Source: Pseudomonas sp. HS6
GTDB taxonomy: Bacteria > Pseudomonadota > Gammaproteobacteria > Pseudomonadales > Pseudomonadaceae
Length of the DNA: 64,000 nucleotides
Direction: 5' to 3'
Assembly: GCF_023375815.1 (NCBI RefSeq)
Contig: NZ_CP067412.1
Coordinates: 4,960,001 to 5,024,000, forward strand
Shown here: piece by piece, positions 40,441 to 49,926 of the stretch
Numbering within the stretch: position 1 is the stretch's first letter
How the letters are laid out: each line of letters opens with the position of its first letter
Translations under genes and position numbers: made by a program
Notes under the pieces: generated by a model
Told to the model about the DNA's origin: nothing
The model's database searches: none
What the model saw: the letters and a program-made list of their open reading frames with translations, nothing else

Positions 40441-41157
40441 TTACACCACCATCGACACCGCCAACGGCAGGAACACCGCCGTGGCCACGCCCATCAGACT
40501 CATCGCCAGCGCCGCGAAGGCACCGCACTCATCGCTTTCCTGCAACGCCACCGACGTACCGACCGCATGCGCCGTCATGCCCAGCGCCATGCCACGCGCC
40601 TCGGGGCTGTGCACGCCGAGGCGGGTCAGCAGCGCCGGGCCGAAGATCGCGCCGATCACCCCAGTGATCAACACGAACACCGCCGCCAGTGCTGCGACGC
40701 CACCGATCTGTTCGGCCACCAGCATGGCGATCGGCGAGGTCACTGACTTGGGCGCCATGGTCATCAGGATCATGTGATCGGCACCGAACCACCAGCCCAG
40801 CGCCACGCCCATGCCCGTGGCGACCACTCCGCCTATCACCAGCGTAGTAAAAATCGGCCAGAACAATTGGCGGATGCGCCGTAGGTTCAGATACAGCGGC
40901 ACCGCCAGCGCGACGGTCGCCGGGCCCAGCAGAATGCTGAGGATCTCGGTGCTCTTGCGGTACTCGACGTAAGTCAGGCCACAACCCACCAGCACGCCGA
41001 TCACCAACAGCATGGAGACCAGCACCGGTTGCAGGAAAATCCAGCGGGTTTTCTCGAACGCCGCCAGCACCAGTTGATAGGCACCCAGAGTGATACCGAT
41101 GCCGAACAGTGGATGGTGAATCACCGAAGCCCAGGCACCTTGCCAGTCGAACAGCAT
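40441..41157 (-). CDS. LrgB/CidB-family membrane protein
   Basis: 238 residues, about seven or eight membrane helices: MLFDWQGAWASVIHHPLFGI start, TEILSILLGPATVALAVPLY, KSVTSPIAMLVAEQIGG, and MALGMTAHAVGTSVALQE. In staphylococci LrgB works with LrgA to modulate murein hydrolase release; in plants and some bacteria relatives carry glycolate/pyruvate. Overlaps the LrgA-like gene by one base, so the two form a unit. Confidence 0.9.
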   Translation of the reverse strand: MLFDWQGAWASVIHHPLFGIGITLGAYQLVLAAFEKTRWIFLQPVLVSMLLVIGVLVGCGLTYVEYRKSTEILSILLGPATVALAVPLYLNLRRIRQLFWPIFTTLVIGGVVATGMGVALGWWFGADHMILMTMAPKSVTSPIAMLVAEQIGGVAALAAVFVLITGVIGAIFGPALLTRLGVHSPEARGMALGMTAHAVGTSVALQESDECGAFAALAMSLMGVATAVFLPLAVSMVV

Positions 41158-41519
41158 CAGGATTCCTCCGAATGCGGCGCGTGACGCTTGACCAGGCGCT
41201 GCATCAGCACGCCGGCGAAGGCCATGGACAGAATCAGCGACACCACCAGCGCACCGACGATGGCCCAGAAATCCGCGGCAATCGCCGTGGCGTAAACCAT
41301 TACCCCCACCGCCGGCGGCACCAGCAGCAACGGCAGATAACGCAACAGGCTGCCGGCGGCGAGGCTCAGCGGTTCGCCGACTTCACCGCGCACGATCAGG
41401 AATACCAGCAGCAGCAAAAGACCGATGATCGGCCCCGGCAGCACCGGCAACAGCAAATGATTGAGGGCCGTGCCGAGCAATTGAAACAGCACCAGCATGG
41501 TCAGGCCGCGTAGCAACAT
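41157..41519 (-). CDS. CidA/LrgA-family holin-like protein
   Basis: 120 residues with four membrane helices (about 5-25, 27-47, 60-85, 88-108); LLPVLPGPIIGLLLLL and RYLPLLLVPPAVGVM are the family signatures. Holin-like role and partner LrgB are inferred from the family. First gene of a minus-strand run with the LrgB-like and LON-domain genes. A TATAAT lies about 41 bp upstream. Confidence 0.9.
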   Translation of the reverse strand: MLLRGLTMLVLFQLLGTALNHLLLPVLPGPIIGLLLLLVFLIVRGEVGEPLSLAAGSLLRYLPLLLVPPAVGVMVYATAIAADFWAIVGALVVSLILSMAFAGVLMQRLVKRHAPHSEES

Positions 41520-41560
41520 CCGTCATCTCCGTCCGACTTCCCGCCAAGCACGGGCCGGGC

Positions 41561-41566
41561 ATTATA
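41561..41566 (-). promoter_or_regulatory. Candidate -10 for the lrgA-like operon
   Basis: TATAAT on the minus strand (ATTATA on the plus), 41 bases before the lrgA-like start. No convincing -35 at 17 bases. Confidence 0.4.
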
Positions 41567-41712
41567 AGCACGCCTGCGCTATGGATCGGCATTCGCCAAA
41601 AGCATGGTCGGTTGACCTGAGCAAATCGTCATGATGATCTACAGTGGTTCGCAGGGCGGTCAAATCCCCCACCTGAAAAACTATAAAACCGATGAACCCA
41701 AGGAGAGTCTCA

Positions 41713-42168
41713 ATGCCCTATGTTCCAGTTGCAGAGCTCAAAGATTATGTCGGCAAGGAACTCGGACGTTCCGAATGGCTCACTATCGATCAGGAGCGCA
41801 TCAACCTGTTCGCCGAAGCCACCGGGGATTATCAGTTCATCCATGTCGACCCGGTCAAAGCCGCGCAAACGCCATTTGGCAGCACCATTGCACACGGTTT
41901 CCTGTCGTTGTCGCTGATCCCCAAACTGATGGAAGACATCCTGATCCTGCCGCAAGGCGTGAAGATGGTGGTCAACTACGGCCTGGACAGCGTGCGTTTC
42001 ATCCAGCCGGTCAAGGTCAACTCCAAGGTCCGGCTCAAGGTCGATCTCGGTGAAGTGACCGAGAAGAAACCGGGCCAGTGGCTGCTCAAGGCCACCGCCA
42101 CCCTGGAGATCGAAGGCTCGGACAAACCGGCCTACATCGCCGAACCGCTGTCGCTCTGCTTCGTTTGA
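41713..42168 (+). CDS. MaoC-like (R)-hydratase / dehydratase
   Basis: 151-residue hot-dog-fold protein. The active-site pair is visible in FAEATGDYQFIHVDPVKAA (Asp/His), followed by FGSTIAHGFLSLSLI. It hydrates trans-2-enoyl-CoA in related enzymes. AGGAG at 41701-41705 lies 7 bases before ATG 41713. Substrate unknown; neighbours give no pathway clue. Divergent from the LrgA-like gene. Confidence 0.9.
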   Translation: MPYVPVAELKDYVGKELGRSEWLTIDQERINLFAEATGDYQFIHVDPVKAAQTPFGSTIAHGFLSLSLIPKLMEDILILPQGVKMVVNYGLDSVRFIQPVKVNSKVRLKVDLGEVTEKKPGQWLLKATATLEIEGSDKPAYIAEPLSLCFV

Positions 42169-42278
42169 GTGCCGGGATGCGAAGCGGCTCACGCTGTTTC
42201 GCATCCACTCCCCTCTGCCGGCTGTATAAGGTCACATAGCTGCGGCATACTCGGTCGCCTAATTGCCCGGATCCCGCT

Positions 42279-44006
42279 ATGCGCTCACTTGCTGCTCTTG
42301 CACCGCTTGCCTTGACCCTGATGCTCACCGCTTGCGGCGACGGCGAATCGCTGCTGCCCCCGGATGCGCGCCTGCCCGATGGCGGACGCTATCGCGGCGA
42401 GCTGGTCAACGGTCTGCTGCAAGGCCAGGGCCGGGTCGACTACCCGAACGGCAGCTGGTACGCGGGCGAGTTCGACAAGGGCCAGTGGCATGGTCAGGGC
42501 GAATGGCACGGCAGCAACGGCGAGGTCTATCGCGGGAATTTCCAGCAAGGCCTGTTCGACGGCCAGGGCACATTGACCACCCATGGCGGCAGCTACACCG
42601 GCGGCTTCAAGCTCGGCCGACGCGAAGGCGAAGGCACCCTCAAAGAAAACGCGATGACCTATCGCGGCGAATTCAAGGCCGACCAGTATTCCGGGCTCGG
42701 CCGCCTGGAGCTGGATGACGGCAGCTCCTATCAGGGTCAGTTCGCAAACGGCAAACCGAACGGTGAAGGCCAGCGCGGCGATGCCAGCGGCAATCAATTC
42801 ACCGGCCATTTCATCAATGGACAGCTCGAAGGCAACGGCACTTTCAACAGCGCCGACGGCGATATCTATGTCGGCGGCTTCAAGAACAATCAGCTACACG
42901 GCAAGGGCCGCTACGAAAACGCTGACGGCGACGTCTGGCTCGGCCAGTTCAAGGAAGGCGCGCTGACCGGCAAGGGCGAATTGATCGGCGCTGACGGCAG
43001 CCACTACATCGGCTCCTTCAACGACTGGCGCTTCAGTGGCCAGGGCCGCTTGAATCTGTCCGACGGCAGTTTCTACATCGGCGGGTTCGACAGCGACAGC
43101 TACGCGGGCCGAGGCACGCTGGTGCTGACTGACGGCAGCGTGCTCAGCGGCACCTGGATCAACGGCCAGCGCGTGCGCGACGCCGACGGCAAATTGCTGC
43201 CCGACACACTCGAACTCGGTCTGTTGGCCCAGGGCCGCCTGCTCGAGGAAGCGCTGGCCAATGTGCCAGCCTCGACCCCGGCGGTGGAGTTGTACTCCCT
43301 GACCCTCGGCGGCGACGGCAAACAGAGCGTGTTCCTGCGCGAATCCGATTACGTGGCTAACATGCTCGCCAGCCGCTTCGGTGCCTTTGGCCAGATTCGT
43401 CTGGTCAACCATCGCGACCACCTCGGTGACCGGCCCATGGCCACCCGCGAAAACCTGCGCCGCGCAGCCCTGACCCTGGCCGAACGCAGCGGCCCGGAAG
43501 ATCTGGTGTTCATCTACCTGACCAGCCACGGCACCGCCGAACACGAATTGGTGCTAGACCAGCCGCGCATGGAACTGGCCGACCTGCCCGCCGACGAACT
43601 CGCCGCCGTGCTCGCACCGCTAAAGAATCGCGACAAGATCATCGTCATTTCCTCGTGCTATTCCGGCGGCTTCATTCCGGCGCTGAAGGACGAACGTACG
43701 CTGATCATGACCGCCTCGCGCGCCGACCGCGTATCGTTCGGCTGCTCCGAAGAAGCCAACTTCACCTACTTCGGCGATGCCCTGTTTGCCCAGGCGCTGA
43801 ACCAGACCGACGACCTTGAACAAGCCTTTAAACTGGCCAAGGCCACCGTTGCCGAACGCGAACTGGCGGACAATTTCGAAGCCTCGGAACCGCAGATATG
43901 GGCGCCGAAAACCGTGCTGGCGCATTGGCAACTGCTGCGTAAACAGCAAGCGAGAAAAGCATTGCAAAGTGCTGCGTTGAACGACGGAGCGACAAAGAGC
44001 AACTAA
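42279..44006 (+). CDS. Lipoprotein with MORN repeats and a C13-type (caspase-fold) peptidase domain
   Basis: 575 residues. Lipoprotein signal ending LMLTAC, then about eleven 23-residue MORN repeats (roughly residues 37-290; e.g. YAGEFDKGQWHGQGEWHGSN), then a legumain/caspase-like C13 domain with the catalytic dyad H417 (LTSHGTAEHE) and C460 (VISSCYSGGF). MORN repeats in eukaryotes bind membranes or other proteins. Here they may tether a protease in the periplasm. A homologue exists at the same locus in P. aeruginosa. Substrate and role are not known to me. Confidence 0.88.
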   Translation: MRSLAALAPLALTLMLTACGDGESLLPPDARLPDGGRYRGELVNGLLQGQGRVDYPNGSWYAGEFDKGQWHGQGEWHGSNGEVYRGNFQQGLFDGQGTLTTHGGSYTGGFKLGRREGEGTLKENAMTYRGEFKADQYSGLGRLELDDGSSYQGQFANGKPNGEGQRGDASGNQFTGHFINGQLEGNGTFNSADGDIYVGGFKNNQLHGKGRYENADGDVWLGQFKEGALTGKGELIGADGSHYIGSFNDWRFSGQGRLNLSDGSFYIGGFDSDSYAGRGTLVLTDGSVLSGTWINGQRVRDADGKLLPDTLELGLLAQGRLLEEALANVPASTPAVELYSLTLGGDGKQSVFLRESDYVANMLASRFGAFGQIRLVNHRDHLGDRPMATRENLRRAALTLAERSGPEDLVFIYLTSHGTAEHELVLDQPRMELADLPADELAAVLAPLKNRDKIIVISSCYSGGFIPALKDERTLIMTASRADRVSFGCSEEANFTYFGDALFAQALNQTDDLEQAFKLAKATVAERELADNFEASEPQIWAPKTVLAHWQLLRKQQARKALQSAALNDGATKSN

Positions 44007-44033
44007 GCTGAACAGTATCAAGGGAGAGACACT

Positions 44034-44675
44034 ATGTACTTGACGCCTCAGCATGTCTTGCTTGCCGGAGCCACCGGGCTGACCGGTGAGCATCTGCTCG
44101 ACCGCTTGCTCAACGAACCGACGATCACTCGCGTGCTGGCCCCTTCACGCCGGCCGCTTGCCGAACATCCCCATCTGGAAAACCCGGTTGGCGATCCACA
44201 AACCTTCCTGCCGCAACTGGCCGGTCGCGTCGACATCGCCTATTGCTGCCTCGGCACCACCATCAAACAGGCTGGCTCCGAAGAGGCGTTCCGCGCCGTG
44301 GATCTGGACATGGTGGTAGCGTTCGCCAAACGCGCCCGGGAAATGGGTGCACGGCACCTGATCGTGATCAGTGCCCTGGGGGCTGATCGCCGATCCTCGA
44401 TTTTCTACAACAAGGTCAAAGGCGAGATGGAGCACGCATTGCGCGCGCAGGACTGGCCGCAGCTCACCATTTGTCGGCCATCGCTGCTGCTTGGGGAGCG
44501 CAGCGAGCCACGCCTGGGCGAACAGCTTGCCGCGCCGTTCTCGAAACTGATTCCCGGCAAGTACCGCGGCATCGAAGCCTGCCAACTGGCGCGCGCCATG
44601 TGGCGCCTGGCGCTGGAGGAACAGGACGGGGTGCGGATCGTCGAGTCGGATGAGCTGCGCAAACTCGGTAAATGA
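44034..44675 (+). CDS. NAD(P)-binding Rossmann protein (Htatip2/YbjT-like)
   Basis: 213 residues, atypical short-chain dehydrogenase: [19 protein letters not shown] (nucleotide motif GATGLTG), [37 protein letters not shown] and [10 protein letters not shown]. Lacks a Tyr-x3-Lys dyad in the normal place, having YNKVKGEME instead. Substrate unknown. Preceded by AGGGAGA, 28 bp after the MORN/C13 gene, so likely co-transcribed. Confidence 0.88.
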   Translation: MYLTPQHVLLAGATGLTGEHLLDRLLNEPTITRVLAPSRRPLAEHPHLENPVGDPQTFLPQLAGRVDIAYCCLGTTIKQAGSEEAFRAVDLDMVVAFAKRAREMGARHLIVISALGADRRSSIFYNKVKGEMEHALRAQDWPQLTICRPSLLLGERSEPRLGEQLAAPFSKLIPGKYRGIEACQLARAMWRLALEEQDGVRIVESDELRKLGK

Positions 44676-44916
44676 ATGCTCGTCGCGGGCCAGTTCGATG
44701 CGGATCCACTGAACCACTAGCGGGTGACCGAGGTTCTCGCACCGGGCTGACCACTGACAGAAATGATCTGAATCGAATCAACGCCCCTGTCCTATCCTTA
44801 TACCTCACACCGCTTCCCTTTCATGGATAACGTGCTGGCCCCAGCATGCCTGCGCCTGCCATTCCTCATTGGATGACAAGTTCCCAACGCCAGGCGATCA
44901 AAGAAAGGATTCCTCG

Positions 44917-47505
44917 ATGAGACCCAAAAGCCCGGCACCAAAAAACACCGGTACGCCTCACACCCCCCCAGCTACACTGCCCCCCTCGTCACTTCCGCGT
45001 CTTGGGCTTCCAGAGTTGATTCGATCCGGAGAACCCGACACCCATGCGTCCAGCCAACAGTGGGTGACACGGCCGTCTTCAAGCAACGCGTCGCCCACAA
45101 TGCATATTCAGGATTTGATCCCTGCGATCAGGAACAGTGAGAGCAGTTCATCCAGCGATCTGCGCTCGACCGAATCGATTCGCCACTACGAATTACCGCC
45201 ACAGACGCGAACGCTTTTGCCCGCTGTCAATGACGAAGGGTTGCGCGTCCACAGAGGGCGCATTTACGCCGAGGTGCAATACACCACGACCACGACCGTC
45301 ATGGTGGATTGGGACGACGGCGTCGGAACCTACCGGGCCAAGCTTCCACAGGAAGTGCAACCCTCGGGACCGGCCCTGCACTTCGATGCCGAAAGCAATA
45401 CCTGGCGAGTCGGCGATCCGCAAAACACCAGACGTCCAGCAGAGTCGCCGAGACATCGGCAGATAGACCACGCAGACGACAGCCTGGCACAGGCACTGCT
45501 GCCACAGCCGAAGCAAACACCCCAGCCACAAGCGGACACTGCGGTCGTTTACATCGACACCCGACACTACGTATGGGACAACGCGGCCACCAATCACCAT
45601 GGCTATATAGTCATGCACCGAAAAATGCGGCTGGATGAATCTGTCGGGCCTCTGTCACATCATGCTTTCATGGACGAAAGCGGAGCGTTCGTCCGTATTG
45701 AGCCCCCCATTCACTCCATCGATCAACCGGCTGACCTGCTGCCCGCCTGGACAGACCGCGACATTTGGGATCTCTACGGCCTGCAGGGCACAGAGATCAC
45801 CCGCTTTCGCACCGAAGCACACAGTACCGGCAAGAAGCCTCAGTGGGCCAGGGTTCGGCCACAACGTATGGAGAACGCCTACCTGTACGAGGAGCTTCGC
45901 CGCTGGCTGGGGCCGGAGATGGACCGCGACATGTTCAACCGTCTCCTGGAGCATCAGAAACTTACCCCCGCCAAATGGGCAGAGCACCTCGAGTCCGTCA
46001 CCTTGCACCGCAGCACTCCCGCCCCACAAACCCCGTTGCCGCGCCTGCCGACACCCGACACATCCAGGAAAACGAACGCAACCCCGGCGTACGGTGATCA
46101 GCGTTACTACACCTGGAATCTCGACAAGTCGAACTTTCATGGATACGTCGAAATGCAGCGCAAGCCTGGCCTGGATGACAATCATGGACCGCTCACCCAA
46201 GTAGCGTTCCGTCAGGGCTCCGAGCTGACCATCGTCAGAGCGACCGGGTATTCGGTCTATAAAGAAACAGTTTTTCGGCCCTTCTGGCGGGATATCGACA
46301 TCTGGAACCTGTACAGGATCGAAGGCCCCGACATCGTGCGTTTTCGTCAGGAAGTTGCGCTCACCGGGAAACCACCAGGATGGATCACACAACGGGAATA
46401 TCCTTCCAGGCGTGAACAGTTGATCGACTACCTGCGGCTGTGGACTAACCCTTACTCGCCGCTCAAATCACAAGAAGAAGTCATCGCCCGATTCCAGCCC
46501 TACAATCTATCCACCCTTCAACTGGCGCGACTTTGCAATGAAATCTCGCCAACAGGGCAGTTCAAGAGTTTGATCAATGATGACGTACCCACATGGGTCA
46601 AGACCCATCAAGTTCGTACGCAGGTCGTAACCGACTCAAAACATTTCGAACCGTTTCTGCCGGAAATACGAGACGAGATCATCAGATTGAGAAACCAGGG
46701 GGAAGGTACGAGCCTTCTGAAGGCCAGTCTGACCGCACCTTTCTTCCGAGAGTTGTTGCAACGCAGTGGCTTCAAGCGCAACAAATATAATTTCCTGTAT
46801 AGAGACGACATCCCAGCCGTGTTCAAAGTGGACGACCAGACACCCTTCGAACTTGCCCGACCCGGCACCATGCGTCCAAAGACCGTATCCACCGAAGGTT
46901 CCACAAGCCGATCGTCCGTCAGCGGGATGTTCAGCCTCAGGACCGCAATGGACTTCGCGAATGAAGTCAAAGGCGTCACGCCCACGTCCAACAGCCAATC
47001 GCAGGATCCATCGACAGGCAACGAATCAGGCCAGACCCGCCGTATCGTTTCGCCGCCAAACGCTCAACGCATCCTGTTTTGCTACTTGCTCGATACCCGC
47101 GGTGTCGAGGTCGTTCCAGGACAGGATAATCGCGTCTACAACCCGGAACGGATCAAGCTGGCGGGCGCAAAAGCTTGGTTCCCGAGCATGAAGATGGAAG
47201 GCCATGTTTCGATGTCACCGATAGGATTCACTTCGAGACGTGTGTGGCTGGTCAACTCAGGCATGACCCGTGCGGCCACGGTGGACGACATATACATTCA
47301 GGCGCTTGCACGCGCCACGGCTTCGAGTCAGCCCCATGCAGAAACCCTCGAAGCCCGCACGCGGGCCGGGGACCTGAATCGAGATGAATATGACGTATTG
47401 ATCGATGATGTAGCGAAAGCCGGTAAACGCATTCTTGAGCTGCCCGTCGGAAAGGACATTTTCTCCAACGACATCGTCTTTCCTCCCGAGACGATCACGC
47501 TGTAG
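44917..47505 (+). CDS. Paralogue of the ADP-ribosyltransferase-like protein, with altered active site
   Basis: 862 residues, N-terminus MRPKSPAPKN like the 38.1-kb protein, Pro-rich, with IQDL. Modules: shared EGLRVHRGRIYAEVQ domain, then two tandem repeats of about 100 residues (ATNHHGYIVMHRKM and KSNFHGYVEMQRKP; both end DIW(D/N)LY...RFR), then the helical linker, then the C-terminal domain. Compared with the 38.1-kb protein, FRADER becomes FKVDDQ (K637), S-A-T becomes S669-G-M671, and ExE becomes K759-M-E761: only the last Glu is kept. It may be a pseudo-transferase, a different specificity, or inactive. Start by AAAGGA upstream and by the shared MRPK start. DNA is visibly more A+T-rich than neighbours around 46440-46830. 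Confidence 0.7.
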   Translation: MRPKSPAPKNTGTPHTPPATLPPSSLPRLGLPELIRSGEPDTHASSQQWVTRPSSSNASPTMHIQDLIPAIRNSESSSSSDLRSTESIRHYELPPQTRTLLPAVNDEGLRVHRGRIYAEVQYTTTTTVMVDWDDGVGTYRAKLPQEVQPSGPALHFDAESNTWRVGDPQNTRRPAESPRHRQIDHADDSLAQALLPQPKQTPQPQADTAVVYIDTRHYVWDNAATNHHGYIVMHRKMRLDESVGPLSHHAFMDESGAFVRIEPPIHSIDQPADLLPAWTDRDIWDLYGLQGTEITRFRTEAHSTGKKPQWARVRPQRMENAYLYEELRRWLGPEMDRDMFNRLLEHQKLTPAKWAEHLESVTLHRSTPAPQTPLPRLPTPDTSRKTNATPAYGDQRYYTWNLDKSNFHGYVEMQRKPGLDDNHGPLTQVAFRQGSELTIVRATGYSVYKETVFRPFWRDIDIWNLYRIEGPDIVRFRQEVALTGKPPGWITQREYPSRREQLIDYLRLWTNPYSPLKSQEEVIARFQPYNLSTLQLARLCNEISPTGQFKSLINDDVPTWVKTHQVRTQVVTDSKHFEPFLPEIRDEIIRLRNQGEGTSLLKASLTAPFFRELLQRSGFKRNKYNFLYRDDIPAVFKVDDQTPFELARPGTMRPKTVSTEGSTSRSSVSGMFSLRTAMDFANEVKGVTPTSNSQSQDPSTGNESGQTRRIVSPPNAQRILFCYLLDTRGVEVVPGQDNRVYNPERIKLAGAKAWFPSMKMEGHVSMSPIGFTSRRVWLVNSGMTRAATVDDIYIQALARATASSQPHAETLEARTRAGDLNRDEYDVLIDDVAKAGKRILELPVGKDIFSNDIVFPPETITL

Positions 47506-47513
47506 GAGATATC

Positions 47514-47542
47514 AACGGCTCGTCCTGTCTGGTCGAGCCGTT
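47514..47542. terminator. Hairpin between toxin paralogue and YceK-like gene
   Basis: AACGGCTCG (47514-47522) pairs perfectly with CGAGCCGTT (47534-47542), followed by GATTGTC. Lies between two convergent genes. Confidence 0.7.
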
Positions 47543-47547
47543 GATTG

Positions 47548-47832
47548 TCATAGTCCCCCGGTCGCCTGGAACCCTACACCGATCACCGTCAGCAACGACA
47601 ACGGCAACAACAGCGTATCGAGCAACGCACTGGCCGGCAGGTCGACCCCAGGATAGCTCGGCGCATCGGCCCCGAACCGGTCCATCGCACAACACCCGCC
47701 ATTCATCGCATACAGATCCAGCCGCGTGCCGGAAAACACCACCGGCGCGCCGGGTTTTGCAGCATCGAGCGTGCGCGCCGTGGCGCATCCGGTCAGTTGC
47801 AGCGCCAACGCAATCGCCAGCAGCTTATTCAT
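47548..47832 (-). CDS. YceK/YidQ-family lipoprotein
   Basis: 94 residues: signal [16 protein letters not shown] with lipobox LTGC, then [20 protein letters not shown] and [17 protein letters not shown]. This is the YceK/YidQ (DUF1375) pattern, function unknown. Starts inside the 3' end of ubiX (8-bp overlap), so it is probably expressed with ubiX and mpl. Confidence 0.85.
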   Translation of the reverse strand: MNKLLAIALALQLTGCATARTLDAAKPGAPVVFSGTRLDLYAMNGGCCAMDRFGADAPSYPGVDLPASALLDTLLLPLSLLTVIGVGFQATGGL

Positions 47833-48472
47833 CGCTGCTCAGATGGTGCTCGCCCCAACGCGGCAGCATGTCCTGGGGGATGCCCAGCAGATTGAGAATC
47901 CGCGCCACTACGAAATCGATCAGGTCATCGATTGTCTGGGGCTGGTGATAGAAGCCCGGCGAAGCCGGCAGGATGGTCACGCCCATGTTCGACAACTTGA
48001 GCATGTGTTCCAGGTGAATACTCGAATACGGCGCTTCGCGCGGCACCAGAATCAATTGGCGACGCTCTTTCAACGTCACGTCCGCTGCGCGTTCGATCAG
48101 GTTGTTGCAGGCCCCGGTTGCAATGGCCGACAGCGTGCCCGTCGAGCACGGCACCACCACCATCGCCGCCGGCGCCCCGGAGCCCGAGGCCACCGGCGAC
48201 ATCCAGTCTTCCTTGCCATACACGCGGATCTGCCCTGCGGCAGCCCCGGTGTATTCGGTGAGGAACGCCTGCATCAATTGTGGCTTGGCCGGCAGCGACA
48301 CATCCGTCTCGGTGGCCATCACCAGTTGCGCGGCCCTGGAGATCAGGAAATGCACCTCACGATCCTCGCGCACCAGGCAGTCCAGCAGGCGCAAGCCGTA
48401 CTGGGCGCCGGACGCGCCGGTCATCGCCAGCGTGATGCGTTCCGGGCCATTGCTCGCCAAACGAGTGCTCAT
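47825..48472 (-). CDS. ubiX: Flavin prenyltransferase UbiX
   Basis: 215 residues. Makes prenylated FMN, the cofactor of the UbiD decarboxylase of ubiquinone synthesis. FMN-binding motifs [30 protein letters not shown] and RREAP-type VPREAPYS are intact; the C-terminus continues [20 protein letters not shown]. Start ATG overlaps the mpl stop by 4 bp. Confidence 0.95.
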   Translation of the reverse strand: MSTRLASNGPERITLAMTGASGAQYGLRLLDCLVREDREVHFLISRAAQLVMATETDVSLPAKPQLMQAFLTEYTGAAAGQIRVYGKEDWMSPVASGSGAPAAMVVVPCSTGTLSAIATGACNNLIERAADVTLKERRQLILVPREAPYSSIHLEHMLKLSNMGVTILPASPGFYHQPQTIDDLIDFVVARILNLLGIPQDMLPRWGEHHLSSDE

Positions 48473-49818
48473 TTCAGCGCCTCGGCGAGTTTACCGTGCA
48501 GGCCGCCGAAGCCGCCGTTACTCATGATCACCACGTGAGTGCCGGGCTGGGCCTGGCTCTTCACGCGCTCGATGATGCCCTCCAGCGAATCGCTGACGAT
48601 CGATGGCACGGTGCACAGCGCGGCAGTGCCCGCCAAGTCCCAGCCGAGGTTGGCCGGGGCGTACCAGATCACCTGATCGGCATCGACCACGCTGTCCGGC
48701 AAGCCGTCACGGTGTGCGCCGAGCTTCATCGAGTTGGAGCGCGGCTCGATGATTGCGATCAGCGGCGCATCGCCAATGCGTTTGCGCAGGCCGTCGAGGG
48801 TCGTGGCAATTGCGGTCGGGTGGTGGGCGAAGTCGTCGTAGATGGTGATGCCACGCACTTCCGCGACTTTTTCCATCCGGCGTTTGACACTCTTGAACGC
48901 GCTCAACCCGGCGATGCCCATCGACGGCACAACGCCGACGTGACGTGCTGCGGCCAGAGTGGCCAAGGCGTTGGCAACGTTGTGCTGGCCGGTCAATTCC
49001 CACTCGACCACGCCTTGGGACACGCCCTCGAACATCACTTCGAACGCCGAGCCGTCGTCTTTCAGCAACTTGACCTGCCACTGACCGCCAGCACCGGTGG
49101 TTTGCACCGGCGTCCAACAGCCCATCTCGATCACGCGCTGCAAGGCCGGTTCGGTGGTTGGGTGAATCACCAGGCCTTCGCTTGGAATGGTCCGCACCAA
49201 GTGGTGGAACTGGCGTTCGATGGCTGGCAGATCCGGGAAGATGTCAGCGTGATCGAACTCAAGGTTGTTGAGGATCGCGGTGCGCGGACGGTAGTGGACG
49301 AACTTCGAGCGCTTGTCGAAGAACGCACTGTCGTACTCGTCGGCCTCGATCACGAAGAACGGCGTGCCGCCCAGACGCGCCGACACCGAGAAATTCTGCG
49401 GAACACCGCCGATCAGGAAGCCCGGGCTCATGCCGGCATGTTCCAGCACCCAGGCGAGCATGCTGCTGGTGGTGGTCTTGCCGTGAGTACCGGCAACCGC
49501 CAGCACCCAGCGACCTTGCAGCACATGATCCGCCAGCCACTGCGGGCCGGAAACGTACGGCAGGCCTTTGTTCAGCACATATTCCACTGCCGGATTGCCG
49601 CGGGACATGGCGTTGCCGATCACCACCAGATCCGGTGCCGGATCAAGCTGCGCCGGGTCGTAACCCTGGGTGAGTTGAATGCCCTGGGCTTCGAGCTGGG
49701 TGCTCATCGGTGGATAGACGTTGGCATCGGAGCCGGTCACGTGATGGCCCAGCTCTTTGGCCAGAACCGCCATCGAGCCCATGAAAGTCCCGCAGATACC
49801 CAGAATATGAATGTGCAT
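48469..49818 (-). CDS. mpl: UDP-MurNAc:tripeptide ligase Mpl
   Basis: 449 residues. Reattaches recycled L-Ala-gamma-D-Glu-mDAP to UDP-MurNAc. Mur-ligase motifs: [11 protein letters not shown] at the start, [14 protein letters not shown] (P-loop), [33 protein letters not shown] and [14 protein letters not shown] 49818 fits the family; the frame is open to 49872. Order mpl-ubiX-yceK-like. Confidence 0.96.
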   Translation of the reverse strand: MHIHILGICGTFMGSMAVLAKELGHHVTGSDANVYPPMSTQLEAQGIQLTQGYDPAQLDPAPDLVVIGNAMSRGNPAVEYVLNKGLPYVSGPQWLADHVLQGRWVLAVAGTHGKTTTSSMLAWVLEHAGMSPGFLIGGVPQNFSVSARLGGTPFFVIEADEYDSAFFDKRSKFVHYRPRTAILNNLEFDHADIFPDLPAIERQFHHLVRTIPSEGLVIHPTTEPALQRVIEMGCWTPVQTTGAGGQWQVKLLKDDGSAFEVMFEGVSQGVVEWELTGQHNVANALATLAAARHVGVVPSMGIAGLSAFKSVKRRMEKVAEVRGITIYDDFAHHPTAIATTLDGLRKRIGDAPLIAIIEPRSNSMKLGAHRDGLPDSVVDADQVIWYAPANLGWDLAGTAALCTVPSIVSDSLEGIIERVKSQAQPGTHVVIMSNGGFGGLHGKLAEALK

Positions 49819-49926
49819 AGTCGACCTCGTAAAACATGGCCGCAGGTTAGCGCAGGGAGGGGGAAATCGCACTCTTTAGGTGATTGAGGGTGGAGGTCTG
49901 AATGTGTGTCCGACTTGAGATCGCGC

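Noticed and set aside
48496..49887. Open frame of 463 codons antisense to mpl
   Set aside because: mpl on the minus strand carries all Mur-ligase motifs; the plus-strand product matches nothing.
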